This document shows positions 26,401-35,200 of a DNA stretch of 64,000 nucleotides, piece after piece. Position numbers and translations under genes: made by a program. Source of the stretch: an uncultured bacterium (GTDB lineage: Bacteria > Krumholzibacteriota > Krumholzibacteriia > LZORAL124-64-63); assembly GCA_937910695.1 (NCBI GenBank), contig CALEMW010000220.1, forward strand, positions 62,001 to 126,000, read 5' to 3'. The stretch's first letter is position 1. Every line of letters starts with the position of its first letter. Below the pieces are notes generated by a model. The model was not told the DNA's origin. It saw only the letters and a program-made list of their open reading frames with translations, and did not search any database.

Positions 26401-27170
26401 CGGGCGAAGGCCTGGCCGTAGCCATGGGCGGTCAGATCGTCCTGGCTCGCTACAGCCGTATCGGGCTGGTAGGCTGAGGCGATGGCGTCGGCGTCGGGGC
26501 CGTCGACGCTCTGGCCCGTCTTGAGCACGCGGTAGGTGTTGGTCCCGCCCCAGAGCACGTAGTCCAGGTCGACGACCAGGTCGCTTGCACCGTCCCACTG
26601 GTACATGACCACGGACTCGCCCGTGTCGCTGAGCCAGCCGTCGGTCAACGGCGCGTTGGTCTCCGAGGAGCCCAGACCGTGGCCGACGCTGCCCGGAAAC
26701 GCCTCGACCATATCGGCCACCGCGTCGGCAGACGTGCCGTCTTCGAAGAGCTCGAAATCAGGCGTCGTGCCGGGATAGGAAAGTGTAAAAGCACTGCTGC
26801 CGGCCAGGGAGACCACGAAGGTCTCTCCCGCGCCGAGGGTCGTTCCCGCGGGAAAGCGAACGTGGAAATCGCCGCTCACACCGCCGCCTCCGGCCAGGCC
26901 GCCCTGGACGAGCTGCCAGTAGCCGACACCCGTGAAGATGGCGTCGGTCAGGTAGACGTCCGACAGATCCAAAGGACCGGCGGTCGGGTTGAGGATCTTG
27001 ACGTATTCGCTGCCGAGGCTGGGGACCCCGGGACGCTCCTTCATCACGACTTCGGTGATCAGGAGGTGGTCAGATGCGGCGGCTGCGGTCATCGGTAGGA
27101 CGATCGCGGCAACGGCAAGGACCAGCAGCGTCGTCGCGACGGCATGCAGGCTCCGAGATGGGTAGGACAT
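23472..27170 (-). CDS. Large surface protein with three lamin-tail domains and a FlgD-like C-terminus
   Basis: The product is 1232 aa and exported (signal TTLLVLAVAAIVLPMTAAAA). It contains three lamin-tail domains starting near residues 32, 413 and 777 (HLLITEVVMKERPG, HLLLSEVCVQGATHEFIEIHNP, HLLLTEVCVSASPHEFVEIYNP). Each is followed by an Ig-like module (SVTLHYTTDGG...W, SVTLHYAVNGG...W, LTFSYTIDGG...W). The last 100 residues form a FlgD-like domain (LDFFWDGRDEFYGLVKAGTYIVHLQVVD), probably for secretion or anchoring. The ATG at 27170 gives the signal peptide; the 28 extra track codons do not. It is the first gene of the envelope cluster. Adhesion or a structural role is plausible but unproven. 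Confidence 0.82.
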   Translation of the reverse strand: MSYPSRSLHAVATTLLVLAVAAIVLPMTAAAASDHLLITEVVMKERPGVPSLGSEYVKILNPTAGPLDLSDVYLTDAIFTGVGYWQLVQGGLAGGGGVSGDFHVRFPAGTTLGAGETFVVSLAGSSAFTLSYPGTTPDFELFEDGTSADAVADMVEAFPGSVGHGLGSSETNAPLTDGWLSDTGESVVMYQWDGASDLVVDLDYVLWGGTNTYRVLKTGQSVDGPDADAIASAYQPDTAVASQDDLTAHGYGQAFARTDEEETGETATGGNGFGGDDETSEPLTATWITTTQTATSTGTAPAAAPIFANVVAPATVYASLPASVTATVTAFDAVNSVTLHYTTDGGLFWTDVVATPAGDDWSAAIPGQVQGTDVSWYLDAEGNGGAATVWPAHAPFYTRDFTVQQMPEPGDGPAHLLLSEVCVQGATHEFIEIHNPTDDAVALDNYYLTDAVYNTQGYWLVPAGNLSQATVGGGDFADFHARFPAGLEIGAGETLTLALPGSEIFNTTWGLQPDIEMTEDGGSADAIPDMREIFPGSLLGGTDGSAATLTNGAEIVVLYFWDGVSDLVTDIDMFFWGASTSARVDRTGVSVGGSTYMNDTPIASQDQFMAVHDIGGSFQRLDPSEGTEAIFGGNGPGGHDETGENLNGTWQAATTASPGEYNVESMVFTGAFSTPSRPNPDEATIVTASLTSLVAVTSVTLHYAVNGGAFADVVCTDGGGGDWSGAVPQQILGTVVTWYVTALGDGGVTAAWPEDAPSTVETFTVEEQPEPMPDPPHLLLTEVCVSASPHEFVEIYNPTTEAVALDNYYLTDAVHYEQAYYMLPAGNPNQGSIGGGDFFDFNARFPADMMIQPGQTLTISIAGAESFAGSWAGAQPDLQLVGGGSVPEMRDVFSGSRLGSPTGEPATLTNGAEIVVLYHWDQVSDLTTDIDMFQWGSSASARVDRQNVSVNGTAYANDTPLASQEEFGLTHAVGESFQRIDAGEGTESVTGGNGTTDHDETSENYNTTWRVSTGTPGDYSEYVATYAFDPPQPPADTPSMFSLTLVERDDLGDPTLLTFSYTIDGGSVHEVVMSEDSGTWSCDVPAFPGGVEVAWWVTITYATAEAFFPAAGEVAPNGFTVLERISLNVPAMTFLPTFNEKFPITVTFPEGTEAVLRILDMDGRVVLTLYDNRFSNDGAAINRLDFFWDGRDEFYGLVKAGTYIVHLQVVDKTTGDRQERVAPAVVATRLSD

Positions 27171-27285
27171 CGTTTCCCGCTCCCTTTCTGAAGGGGGGTT
27201 GATGCGCAGAGGCTCGATCATTTTCTTCGAGTCGGGCCGCCGACCATAGAGCAACGGCGTCCCGGATGCAACTGCTCAGATTGTG

Positions 27286-27747
27286 TCAATCTTGTGGGTC
27301 GGAATCAGCGAAACAGGCCAACAGCTCCTCGGCCGTAGTAGCAGCACGGAGACAGGATAAAAAACCTGTCTCCCGTACATAACGCACCACGCGCGCCAAG
27401 AGCCGCAGCATGGTTCTGGGATCGCCATCTGGGCCGACGATCAGGAATAGGACGTCCACTTCGAGCCCGTCGGTTCCACGGTGCGGAACCGGCGTCACGA
27501 GGGTGCCGACCGCCAGTCGAGGGACCTTGACATGGGCAGAACGCACGTGAGGAATGGCGACGCCGTGGCCGACCGCGGTGTCGCCGACCGATTCCCTGGT
27601 GAGGATGTCCTTCAGCAGCGCCTGCTCGTCACCGACGACCCCGTCGGCGGCAAGGACTTGGACTAGGCGCTCAATGGCCTTATCCTTGGAGTTGCAGTCG
27701 AGACGGGGCAGCATGCAGCCGCCCGCGGTGAATTCGTGGAATGTCAT
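27286..27747 (-). CDS. Second PTS EIIA-Ntr-like protein
   Basis: This is an EIIA domain of 153 aa, with the phospho-acceptor His67 in GDTAVGHGVAIPHVRS. It is a diverged paralogue of the copy at 14.7 kb. The track ORF of 304 aa extends far upstream through the sulfatase gene on the other strand and is wrong there. The ATG at 27747 has only a weak ribosome-binding site. It shares the CATG tetramer with a possible sulfatase start on the plus strand. No partner PTS genes are nearby. Confidence 0.82.
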   Translation of the reverse strand: MTFHEFTAGGCMLPRLDCNSKDKAIERLVQVLAADGVVGDEQALLKDILTRESVGDTAVGHGVAIPHVRSAHVKVPRLAVGTLVTPVPHRGTDGLEVDVLFLIVGPDGDPRTMLRLLARVVRYVRETGFLSCLRAATTAEELLACFADSDPQD

Positions 27748-29302
27748 GGTCACCAAGAGTAACGACGTCGACGGGACCTGTCCAGGGACACACGGAGGTT
27801 TCATCATCCGACGCGATCCGTTCACACCCCTGACCCGCCACCGACGCCTGGGCGCCTTGCGCGACAGCATCGCTCGCAACCTCCTACGCCCGTTCCGGGC
27901 CACCCGTGTGGTCCGCCGCAGCGAAGGACCCCCCAGCCTGTTGATCATGGCCGTGGACACTTTGAGAGCCGACCACGTGGGACGCAACGCACCGGGCGGA
28001 TCCTTGACTCCCGCCCTGGACCGTCTGCGTGCCGAGGGCACGTCCTTCGCCAACGTATCCTCTCCCGCCCCCTGGACCCTGCCGGCCTTCACCAGCGCCC
28101 TGACCGGTGTGATGCCTGGCGTCCACGGCGCAGGCATGACCGGCACCACGCGGAACATGGCTTTCGAAGTCCCCCGTGCCCTACCGGCCGACACGGTCAC
28201 CCTGGCCCGCCATCTGGGAGCCCAGGGCTACCGCACCGCGGCCTTCCATTCCAACCCCTTCGTGACCTTCGGTCTTGCCGAGAGCTTCCAGGAACATCAC
28301 TACCGCAATCACGCCAGTGCGGATGTCGCTGCCGGAGCCCTCGATTGGATCCGACGCCACGGCGACCGTCCCTTCTTCTGCTTCGTGCTCTTCAACGATC
28401 CCCACGAGCCGACCCTGCCCCGCCCGCACCATTTCTGCCCGCTGATGAGCGCAGCGGGCCATGATCCCGCAGCCTGGGCCGACAACGATCTCCGCAGCCT
28501 GGCCCGCTGGGGCGGAACCGAGCGGGCGCCCCATCTCGGCAGAGTCGCTGTGCCCCTGGACGCCGCCGCTCGCGCCGCCCTGGACGTGAAACTGGCCCTC
28601 TACGCCGGGGCGATCGCTTCTGTCGACACCACCATCGACGCCGTATTGCGCCAGCTCGAAGCCTGGAACCTGGACAGTACGACCCTGGTCTCGGTGATCT
28701 CGGATCACGGCGAAGAATTCCTCGAGCACGCCGCCGCCGCCGACCTCTGGAATCACGACCCCCGCGACCTGCGGGCCATCGGACACGGCCATTCCCTGTT
28801 CCAAGAGCTCCTCCAGGTGCCCTGGATCGTCCGCGGAGCGGGTATCCCATCAGGCGATGTGAGAAGGAACCACGTATCTCTGTGCGATGTCGGCCCCACT
28901 CTGAGCGACTGGCTCGGCACACCCGCCCTACCCCTTCCAGACGTAGGCATGCAGGAACTCAAAGGCATTGTCCAATCCCGCGACGGGGGTTCAGCCCCCG
29001 AATCACGCACGCTTCTGGCCGAGGACATCGCCTATGGGCCCGACCTGGTCGCGGTACGAAAGGGTCAGTGGAAACTGATCGCCCATCGCGACGGTCGTCC
29101 CTTGTCCCTGTTCGACCTGGATGCCGACCCGTTAGAAATGATCGATGTTCAGGAAGCGAACCCAGGCCCTTTGAAAGAATTGGGCGACGTACTCACACGC
29201 TGGCGTGCGGCGACAACTCGCAACGATGGCGACGGCGGCGGTTGGGAGACGACGGACGAAAAGATCCTGCGCCAGCTGAGGGAGCTGGGCTACGCCGAGT
29301 GA
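27746..29302 (+). CDS. Sulfatase-fold (alkaline phosphatase superfamily) hydrolase
   Basis: The product is about 518 aa of the PF00884 fold. Metal-binding motifs are clear: LIMAVDTLRADHVGR at the start of the domain and VISDHGEEFLEH later. The nucleophile region reads SSPAPWTLPAFTSALTG, a Ser/Thr form without the Cys-x-Pro-x-Arg needed for formylglycine, so a classical sulfatase is unlikely. Phosphohydrolase or phosphoethanolamine/phosphoglycerol-type activity is as likely. There is no signal peptide. The start is unclear: the ATG at 27746 lacks a ribosome-binding site, while GGAGG at 27794 stands 7 nt before an in-frame ATC. The gene end overlaps the O-antigen ligase gene by 13 bp. Confidence 0.8.
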   Translation: MVTKSNDVDGTCPGTHGGFIIRRDPFTPLTRHRRLGALRDSIARNLLRPFRATRVVRRSEGPPSLLIMAVDTLRADHVGRNAPGGSLTPALDRLRAEGTSFANVSSPAPWTLPAFTSALTGVMPGVHGAGMTGTTRNMAFEVPRALPADTVTLARHLGAQGYRTAAFHSNPFVTFGLAESFQEHHYRNHASADVAAGALDWIRRHGDRPFFCFVLFNDPHEPTLPRPHHFCPLMSAAGHDPAAWADNDLRSLARWGGTERAPHLGRVAVPLDAAARAALDVKLALYAGAIASVDTTIDAVLRQLEAWNLDSTTLVSVISDHGEEFLEHAAAADLWNHDPRDLRAIGHGHSLFQELLQVPWIVRGAGIPSGDVRRNHVSLCDVGPTLSDWLGTPALPLPDVGMQELKGIVQSRDGGSAPESRTLLAEDIAYGPDLVAVRKGQWKLIAHRDGRPLSLFDLDADPLEMIDVQEANPGPLKELGDVLTRWRAATTRNDGDGGGWETTDEKILRQLRELGYAE

Positions 29303-30495
29303 GGACCGGCGTCGCGGCCGATGGCCGCACCGGTGAAGAAGAAGAACGCCAGGCTGACTTCGGCATCGCCGAAGGTCCAATCCACCAGACCGGCGACGTT
29401 GATCACGGTCCAAGCCCCAAATGCACCGGCCAACCAAACAAGCCGCCAGCTGGGCCAGCGGCCCCGTTCCCGGACCAGAGTCCGGTAACGGAGCAAGAGC
29501 CTCCGGAGCAGGGCGATCAGCAACCAGGTTCCGAGTATCAGACCCGGGAACCCCCAGAGAACGGCCATCATCAACTGATTCTGATGGAGATGGGGCAGCT
29601 TCCGCAGGCTGCCGCCATCCTTACCGGTGACGGACACTTCGGCGTATCGAGACAGATTCTGATCACCGACACCCGTCCAGGGATGGTCCCGCACGAGATC
29701 GACGCCGATCTCCCACAGTGAAACCCTCTGGGCATTGGTGCGGAACTCGGGATCGACCATCGTCCCGAGGCGCGCCCTCATGTTCGCCGGGCCCGCCGCC
29801 ACGACGATGATCAGCAGGACGATCAATGCCGGAACCCAGCGGGGGCGCAGCATCAACAAGACAACGGCGAACCCGACGGCTACGCCCAGCCAACCGCTCC
29901 GCGTCCAAGTGAAGAACAGGGCCGCGGTCAAAGCCGGCAAGGCGGCCCAACCTGTCAGGCGCGCCCGCCACGACGGTGCCGCGAGGGCGACGGCAAACGC
30001 GAAGACCGCGGCCAGAGCCATGAGCCAGGCCCCGGTGATCGTGCTGTGCTGCACCAGCCCGATGCGTCTTGAGTAGTTGTCGGAGCCGAGCACTTCGGTG
30101 GCAAGGGAGTAGATCGCATTGGCCGCTCCTCCGGTCAGCAACCCCCCGAGCAGCCAGGCCCGCGCCCGTTCATCGCGGGCCAGCAGAACTCCGACCCAGA
30201 TTGCGGTCATCAAGTAATAGCGTTTGGTGGACACCAAACTCGCGGCGGGATCGGTACTGAAGGGAATCGTCACCAGGCCCCAGGCGACAAAGGCCAGAAT
30301 GGGCCATTCCAGGCCGGTTCTGGGCAATGACCACCAACGACGCCAGACGCCGACACCTCCGCACAGCAGCAACAGAGCCAGGGTGATCTGACTGACGGCC
30401 ACCGACGTCATGGTCGCGGCGCTGAACAACACGCCGAGGCCGAGGAGCACGCCCTCGGCCCGGTTGTTGTGCTGCATCACCGTTGCGTCGGTCAC
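29290..30495 (-). CDS. O-antigen ligase family membrane protein
   Basis: This is a polytopic inner-membrane protein of about 401 aa with ten or more hydrophobic segments. It has the Wzy_C-type region FFTWTRSGWLGVAVGFAVVLL and the periplasmic loop with DHPWTGVGDQNLSRYAE...HLHQNQLMMAVLWGFPG, typical of ligases that join O-polysaccharide to lipid A-core or similar acceptors. The GTG at 30495 is preceded by GGGGG and lies 10 nt after the mrp stop. The long N-terminal extension in the track runs into mrp in another frame. It fits with the GT9 and GT2 genes as part of surface glycan assembly. Confidence 0.85.
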   Translation of the reverse strand: MTDATVMQHNNRAEGVLLGLGVLFSAATMTSVAVSQITLALLLLCGGVGVWRRWWSLPRTGLEWPILAFVAWGLVTIPFSTDPAASLVSTKRYYLMTAIWVGVLLARDERARAWLLGGLLTGGAANAIYSLATEVLGSDNYSRRIGLVQHSTITGAWLMALAAVFAFAVALAAPSWRARLTGWAALPALTAALFFTWTRSGWLGVAVGFAVVLLMLRPRWVPALIVLLIIVVAAGPANMRARLGTMVDPEFRTNAQRVSLWEIGVDLVRDHPWTGVGDQNLSRYAEVSVTGKDGGSLRKLPHLHQNQLMMAVLWGFPGLILGTWLLIALLRRLLLRYRTLVRERGRWPSWRLVWLAGAFGAWTVINVAGLVDWTFGDAEVSLAFFFFTGAAIGRDAGPHSA

Positions 30496-30505
30496 AAGAC
30501 CCCCG

Positions 30506-31579
30506 TTAGAGGCGAACCCGTTGACGGACCTGCTCGGCCAGGGCCAGGAAGGCGTCCTTGGTCGGACCGTCGCCCTGCTCCACGACCGGTCTGCCCGAGT
30601 CTCCCCCCTCGCGGGTGGCCGGGTCGAGGGGAATCTCACCCAGCAGGGGCACGCCGAATTCCTTCGCCACGCTGGCGCCGCCGCCCTCGCCGAAGATAGC
30701 GAAACTCTTGCCCGTATCCGGACACACGAAGCGGCTCATGTTCTCGATCACGCCCACGATGGGCACATCGACCTTGGCGAACATCTGGATGCCGCGCCGC
30801 ACATCGGCCAGAGCCAGTTCCTGGGGCGTGGTCACCATGACGACACCGTCCACGGGCACCTGCTGCACCAGGGTCAATTGGGCGTCGCCGGTGCCGGGGG
30901 GCATGTCCACCACGAGATAGTCGAGGTTGTCCCACTGCACGTCTTTGAGGAACTGCCGCACCGCCGCCATGACCATCGGCCCGCGCCAGACGACCGCCTG
31001 GCCCGGGGGCACGAGCATGCCCATGGAGATGCACTGCAGACCGTGGCTCTCCACAGGGCGGATGGAATTCTCTCCCACAGCCAGCGGACTTTCATCGGTA
31101 CCCAACATGGTAGGCAGGGACGGACCGTAGATATCGGCATCCAGCAGGCCCACACGGTGGCCCGCCGCCTTCAGGGCCAGAGCCAGGTTCACCGCCACGG
31201 TGGATTTGCCCACGCCGCCCTTGCCGCTGGCCACCGCCACGATCTTCTTCACGCCGGGCAGGCCGGCACGGTCGGCCCAGGGGTCGGGATTGGTCGGACT
31301 GTGCTGATGAGCCGGCTTGGTCTCGGGCTGGATGACATCGACGGTCAGGGCCTGGAGCCCGGGCAGGGACTTGAGGCGCTCGCCTATGGCGTCGACCACC
31401 CCATCGATGGTCTCCTGCTTTTCGGTGGTGTGCCGAACGATGACGCTGACACGGCCTTCTTCGACCACGACGTCGGCGATCAGGTCGATCTTCGTTACGC
31501 TCACCTTGGTGCCGGGAACGAGGACCTCGGCAAGGGCATCGCGGACGGTGTCTTGAGTCGGATGCTGGTTATCGGACAA
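30506..31579 (-). CDS. Mrp/ApbC-family iron-sulfur carrier ATPase
   Basis: This is a P-loop protein of 357 aa that carries or assembles Fe-S clusters. The N-terminal MIP18/DUF59 domain (about residues 5-85) is followed by the deviant Walker A GKGGVGKSTVAVNLALAL, YLVVDMPPGTGDAQLTL, and GVIENMSRFVCPDTGKSFAIFG. The usual CxxC that binds the cluster is reduced to one cysteine (CPDTG), a variation seen in some Mrp proteins. The start is a TTG at 31579 with GAGGAGATCCGC 8 nt upstream. The gene is divergent from the small secreted protein at 31821. Confidence 0.92.
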   Translation of the reverse strand: MSDNQHPTQDTVRDALAEVLVPGTKVSVTKIDLIADVVVEEGRVSVIVRHTTEKQETIDGVVDAIGERLKSLPGLQALTVDVIQPETKPAHQHSPTNPDPWADRAGLPGVKKIVAVASGKGGVGKSTVAVNLALALKAAGHRVGLLDADIYGPSLPTMLGTDESPLAVGENSIRPVESHGLQCISMGMLVPPGQAVVWRGPMVMAAVRQFLKDVQWDNLDYLVVDMPPGTGDAQLTLVQQVPVDGVVMVTTPQELALADVRRGIQMFAKVDVPIVGVIENMSRFVCPDTGKSFAIFGEGGGASVAKEFGVPLLGEIPLDPATREGGDSGRPVVEQGDGPTKDAFLALAEQVRQRVRL

Positions 31580-31820
31580 AGCGGATCTCCTCGATCACGG
31601 GAACAGTCATCTACACGGGCTCGGTGGGTGGCCCACAATCGACTAGGGTATGGCAAAGCTAGCGGGAATGTAGACCGGTCGCAACGTGGAGATCGGAGAC
31701 TTCCTGCCTCATGGCACATAATACCGACATCATGTGCAACTTAGTGAAGGCCCTGCAGGTGTTATCCCTGTTGTAAACTGGGAGATCCTCCCTCCGACTC
31801 AAGACCAGGAGAACACGCCC

Positions 31821-32258
31821 ATGACCGGTCACAAAACTGCTTTCTTGATCAGTCTGTTGCTCATCACCGGGACCGCCGCCGCCCAGAGCGAGACAGAACC
31901 TGTGTCCACACCCGAGATCGTGGCCACGGAGATCCAGACGACCGGAACCGAAGATCCCCGCATGGTGGAGATCCGGGGCGTCCTGGACAAGGAACGCAGA
32001 GACGTTGCCGACTTGGTCGCCGTCTTGAACCGCACTGTCGACCACGCCGAACGCCTGGCCCTGCAGATGAACATCGCCGAGGTGAAGAAAAACGCAGAAG
32101 TCGATATGCTGAAGGTTCAACTGAAATACGCCCTCAGCGAAAACAAGGACGACGCCGTCGCCCGGCTGGAAGCCAGCATAGAGTCCATCCTGAACCCCGT
32201 CGTCCGCCTCGCTCCTGAGCAGCGCCCCGCCACCGACGAAGCGGGGGCACGCCGATGA
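31821..32258 (+). CDS. Small exported helical protein
   Basis: The product has 145 aa and a signal peptide (FLISLLLITGTAAAQS). After a short Thr/Glu-rich linker comes one long predicted helix, about residues 50-125 (MVEIRGVLDKERRDVADLVAVLNRTVDHAERLALQMNIAEVKKNAEVDMLKVQLKYALSENKDD), probably a coiled coil. AGGAGA lies 8 nt before the ATG. The stop overlaps the start of the giant zincin gene (ATGA), so the two are co-translated, and this protein may act as a chaperone or partner for it. That role is inference. I do not recognise the family. Confidence 0.72.
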   Translation: MTGHKTAFLISLLLITGTAAAQSETEPVSTPEIVATEIQTTGTEDPRMVEIRGVLDKERRDVADLVAVLNRTVDHAERLALQMNIAEVKKNAEVDMLKVQLKYALSENKDDAVARLEASIESILNPVVRLAPEQRPATDEAGARR

Positions 32259-35200
32259 ACGCCAAATCCCTGGGACTGATCGGCCTCGTGCTGATCTTGT
32301 TCGCTTCACACGCGACGGCCACCGTGAGAACGGAGCCCGTCAAGCTGAGCCTGGCCGAAGCACCGACCCTCGTCAAAGCCGGCGAACTCTTCAACGGGAC
32401 CTTGGTGATCACCGCTACCCGTACCGTCGACCTGCTTTCGGTCGACATCGACGGCGGCCGCTGGGCCGACTTCTCCGCGGACCGCGCGGCGAACCCGTAT
32501 CTCGAGAAGGACGGCGTCGCACGCGTGTCCTTCCGAGGCGTTCCCCGATCGCTGAACGATACCGTCGTGATCAGGGTCGAAACCGATCTGGGTCCGTTCG
32601 AGGCGGTGCTCGATCTGCGCTCCTGGTCGGCAGACCGATCGATCCGTTCGGGCCGCGCCGTGCCGATCGACCCCTCGGCAGCCGAGCCACGCCCCGCCTA
32701 CCTTGGCGACCCCACGGCACCGGGGGAAGCTCGCAACACACCGCCCCACTTCCTCCCGCCCGCCGGCGTCGAGATCGGTCCCGATGCGACCGATCTGGAC
32801 GACCCGCCCGTGGCCGACAAAAGCACGCGCCGCTCGATCCGTGTCGTCGGGCGCCTCCAGTACATGCGTGACGACGGCTGGACCATCGCCGCTGAAGGCG
32901 TGACCGCCCGCGTCTACGACGAAGACAGCACCTGGGATGAACTGCTGGCCACGACGCACCTCGACGCCAACGGGGTGTTCGACGTCAGCTTCACCTGGGA
33001 CCCGTGCGGCCTTTGCGACGGACAGCCGGACCTGTACGTGGAATTCGAGACGGACGACGGCAACATCCAGGTCCAGGACTCGACGATCCTGGAGACCGAC
33101 TACTCCTGGTCGACCAACGTCCACGACGACTACAGGGAGAACTACCTCGACTTCGGCGACATGCGCCCGGAATCCGACAGCCCGGCCCTGCATATCTGGA
33201 ATACGGCCTACCGCACACGCAAATGGCTGATGGCGGAACGGGGCCTGCCCGATCTGTTCGACTTCGACGTCCAGTGGCCCGAAACGGATTTCGAGAACGC
33301 CTATTACAACGCCTACTTCGGGGAAATCCACATCTCCGCGACGAAGCAATGGAAGGAAGACACGATGGCCCACGAAATGGGCCACCATCTCGACCACATG
33401 TTCAACTACGTGCCTGATCCCGACTACTGCAACAGCTGGTGCGACGAGAACCACGACTGGCCGTTCCCGGACTGCGGCCATTGCATGTGGTGCGAGGAGA
33501 ACCCCAACGACGCCTGGAGCGAAGGGGTCTGCAACTTCATCGCCGACATCGTCACCGCCCGCGTGCCGATGGACGGCGACGGTTCATTGGCCCACTATCG
33601 CCGGAACGTCGAGAACGTCAGCACCTGCGACGGCACCAACTACCATCCGTCCCTCAAGACAGAAGGCTTCGTTTCCGCCCTGCTCCACGACATCGCGGAC
33701 GGCCAGCAGGACGACCACACGATGTTTCCCGGACGCGATCAGCTCGGCGACGGCAGCTTCTCCGGCACCGACGAGATCCTCGAGATCTTCACCCACGACT
33801 ACCATGTCCCCGTGTGGCCGGAAACCGATCCGGCCGACCTGCTCACCGTGCAGCACTTCATGGATGAATACCTCGCCCGCCATCCCGAGAAGGGAGCCGA
33901 TCTCTGGGCCACCGCCAGCAACTGCGGCTACGAGCTCGACGACACGCCGCCGCTGCCGCCGTCGAACCTGTCGTGTTCGACCCACACGCTCGGTTCGATT
34001 TCGACCAGGGCCTACTTCACATTCTGGTGGGATCCTCCCGTCGACGATCTTTCCGGTATCGCCGGCTACTCCTATGCCCTCTTCCCGAACACTCCACAGA
34101 TGCCAGAGGCTATCATCAACCGTCACGCGACGGTGTCGGTGGCGATCGGACCGGTGCCTGTGGCCACCTACTACTTCTGCATCCGGGCGGTCGACGAAGC
34201 CGGCAACTGGAGCAACAGCTACGCATGGACGGGGCCGTACACCGTGCGGGATCCGTTGCCCATCGATCTTTCTCCCTTCCAGCCGGGTGGGTGGGACTTC
34301 AACATGGTGCCGCACACCGGCGCCGTAGGAACCCCGACTTCGACCCACGTCACGCCGACGCTGACCGGCAACCTGGGCAACACCTACTTCAGCTTCGCCG
34401 GCATCAACCTCAGCGACCAGGCGACCCTGGCCACGACCCTCGACTTTACCTTCTTCCTCGACGGCACCTGGAAGCATTCGGCCCAGTACGGCCGGCTCTA
34501 CCCCTGGGAATCGTTCAAGGTGAACAACATGGGACCCCGTAATTTCTACGGCGGCCGCCACACCTTCGAAGTCCGGCACGATTTCCCCGGCCAGGAGCCC
34601 GAGGAGAATGAGAGCAACAACAACTGGGCCCGGCAGTTCGTGTGGACGCCCCTGGAGCTCTCGACAACCGGCGTACAGCTGCGCAACATCCACCTACCCT
34701 GGCGCGAAGGCAGCTGGGACGCCCTGCTGGCCGGCTACCCCATGTATTTCAACAGCGACGGTTTGAGGATGCTCTCGACGTCGGCCTTCACGGCGGTGGC
34801 AGTGCGCCCGCACAACAACGCCCTGGACTACGACGTGCGCCTGCACCAGCCCTCGACCGGATCCCAGGACGGTTTCGCCGAGTATGTGGCGAGATCGGTG
34901 CGTCCTGAGGGCATGCTCGACGCCGTGATCGTCAACCGCAACACCGTGGGCCTACAGACCTGGGACATCGGCGTCCTGAACCGTGATGACGAAGTGGGCT
35001 ATCCGTACGACATCACCTACGAGAAGAGCACGCCGTTCTCGATGGGCTTCACGGAAATCATATCGTTCGCTCAGGACGAAATGATCGACCTGAAGGAGAT
35101 CTACGTCAGTGCGAACGATGTCGCCTGGGGTCCGGTGACCGTCACCCTGGAGAACCTGGGAACGCAGAACGACGTCATCGTCGGCTGGCTGACCCGCGAT

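Noticed and set aside
24726-26477. 583-aa plus-strand ORF (and similar long ones at 17269-18810 and 34952-37309)
   Set aside because: These are antisense shadows of strongly supported genes. Long open antisense frames are expected at this GC content.
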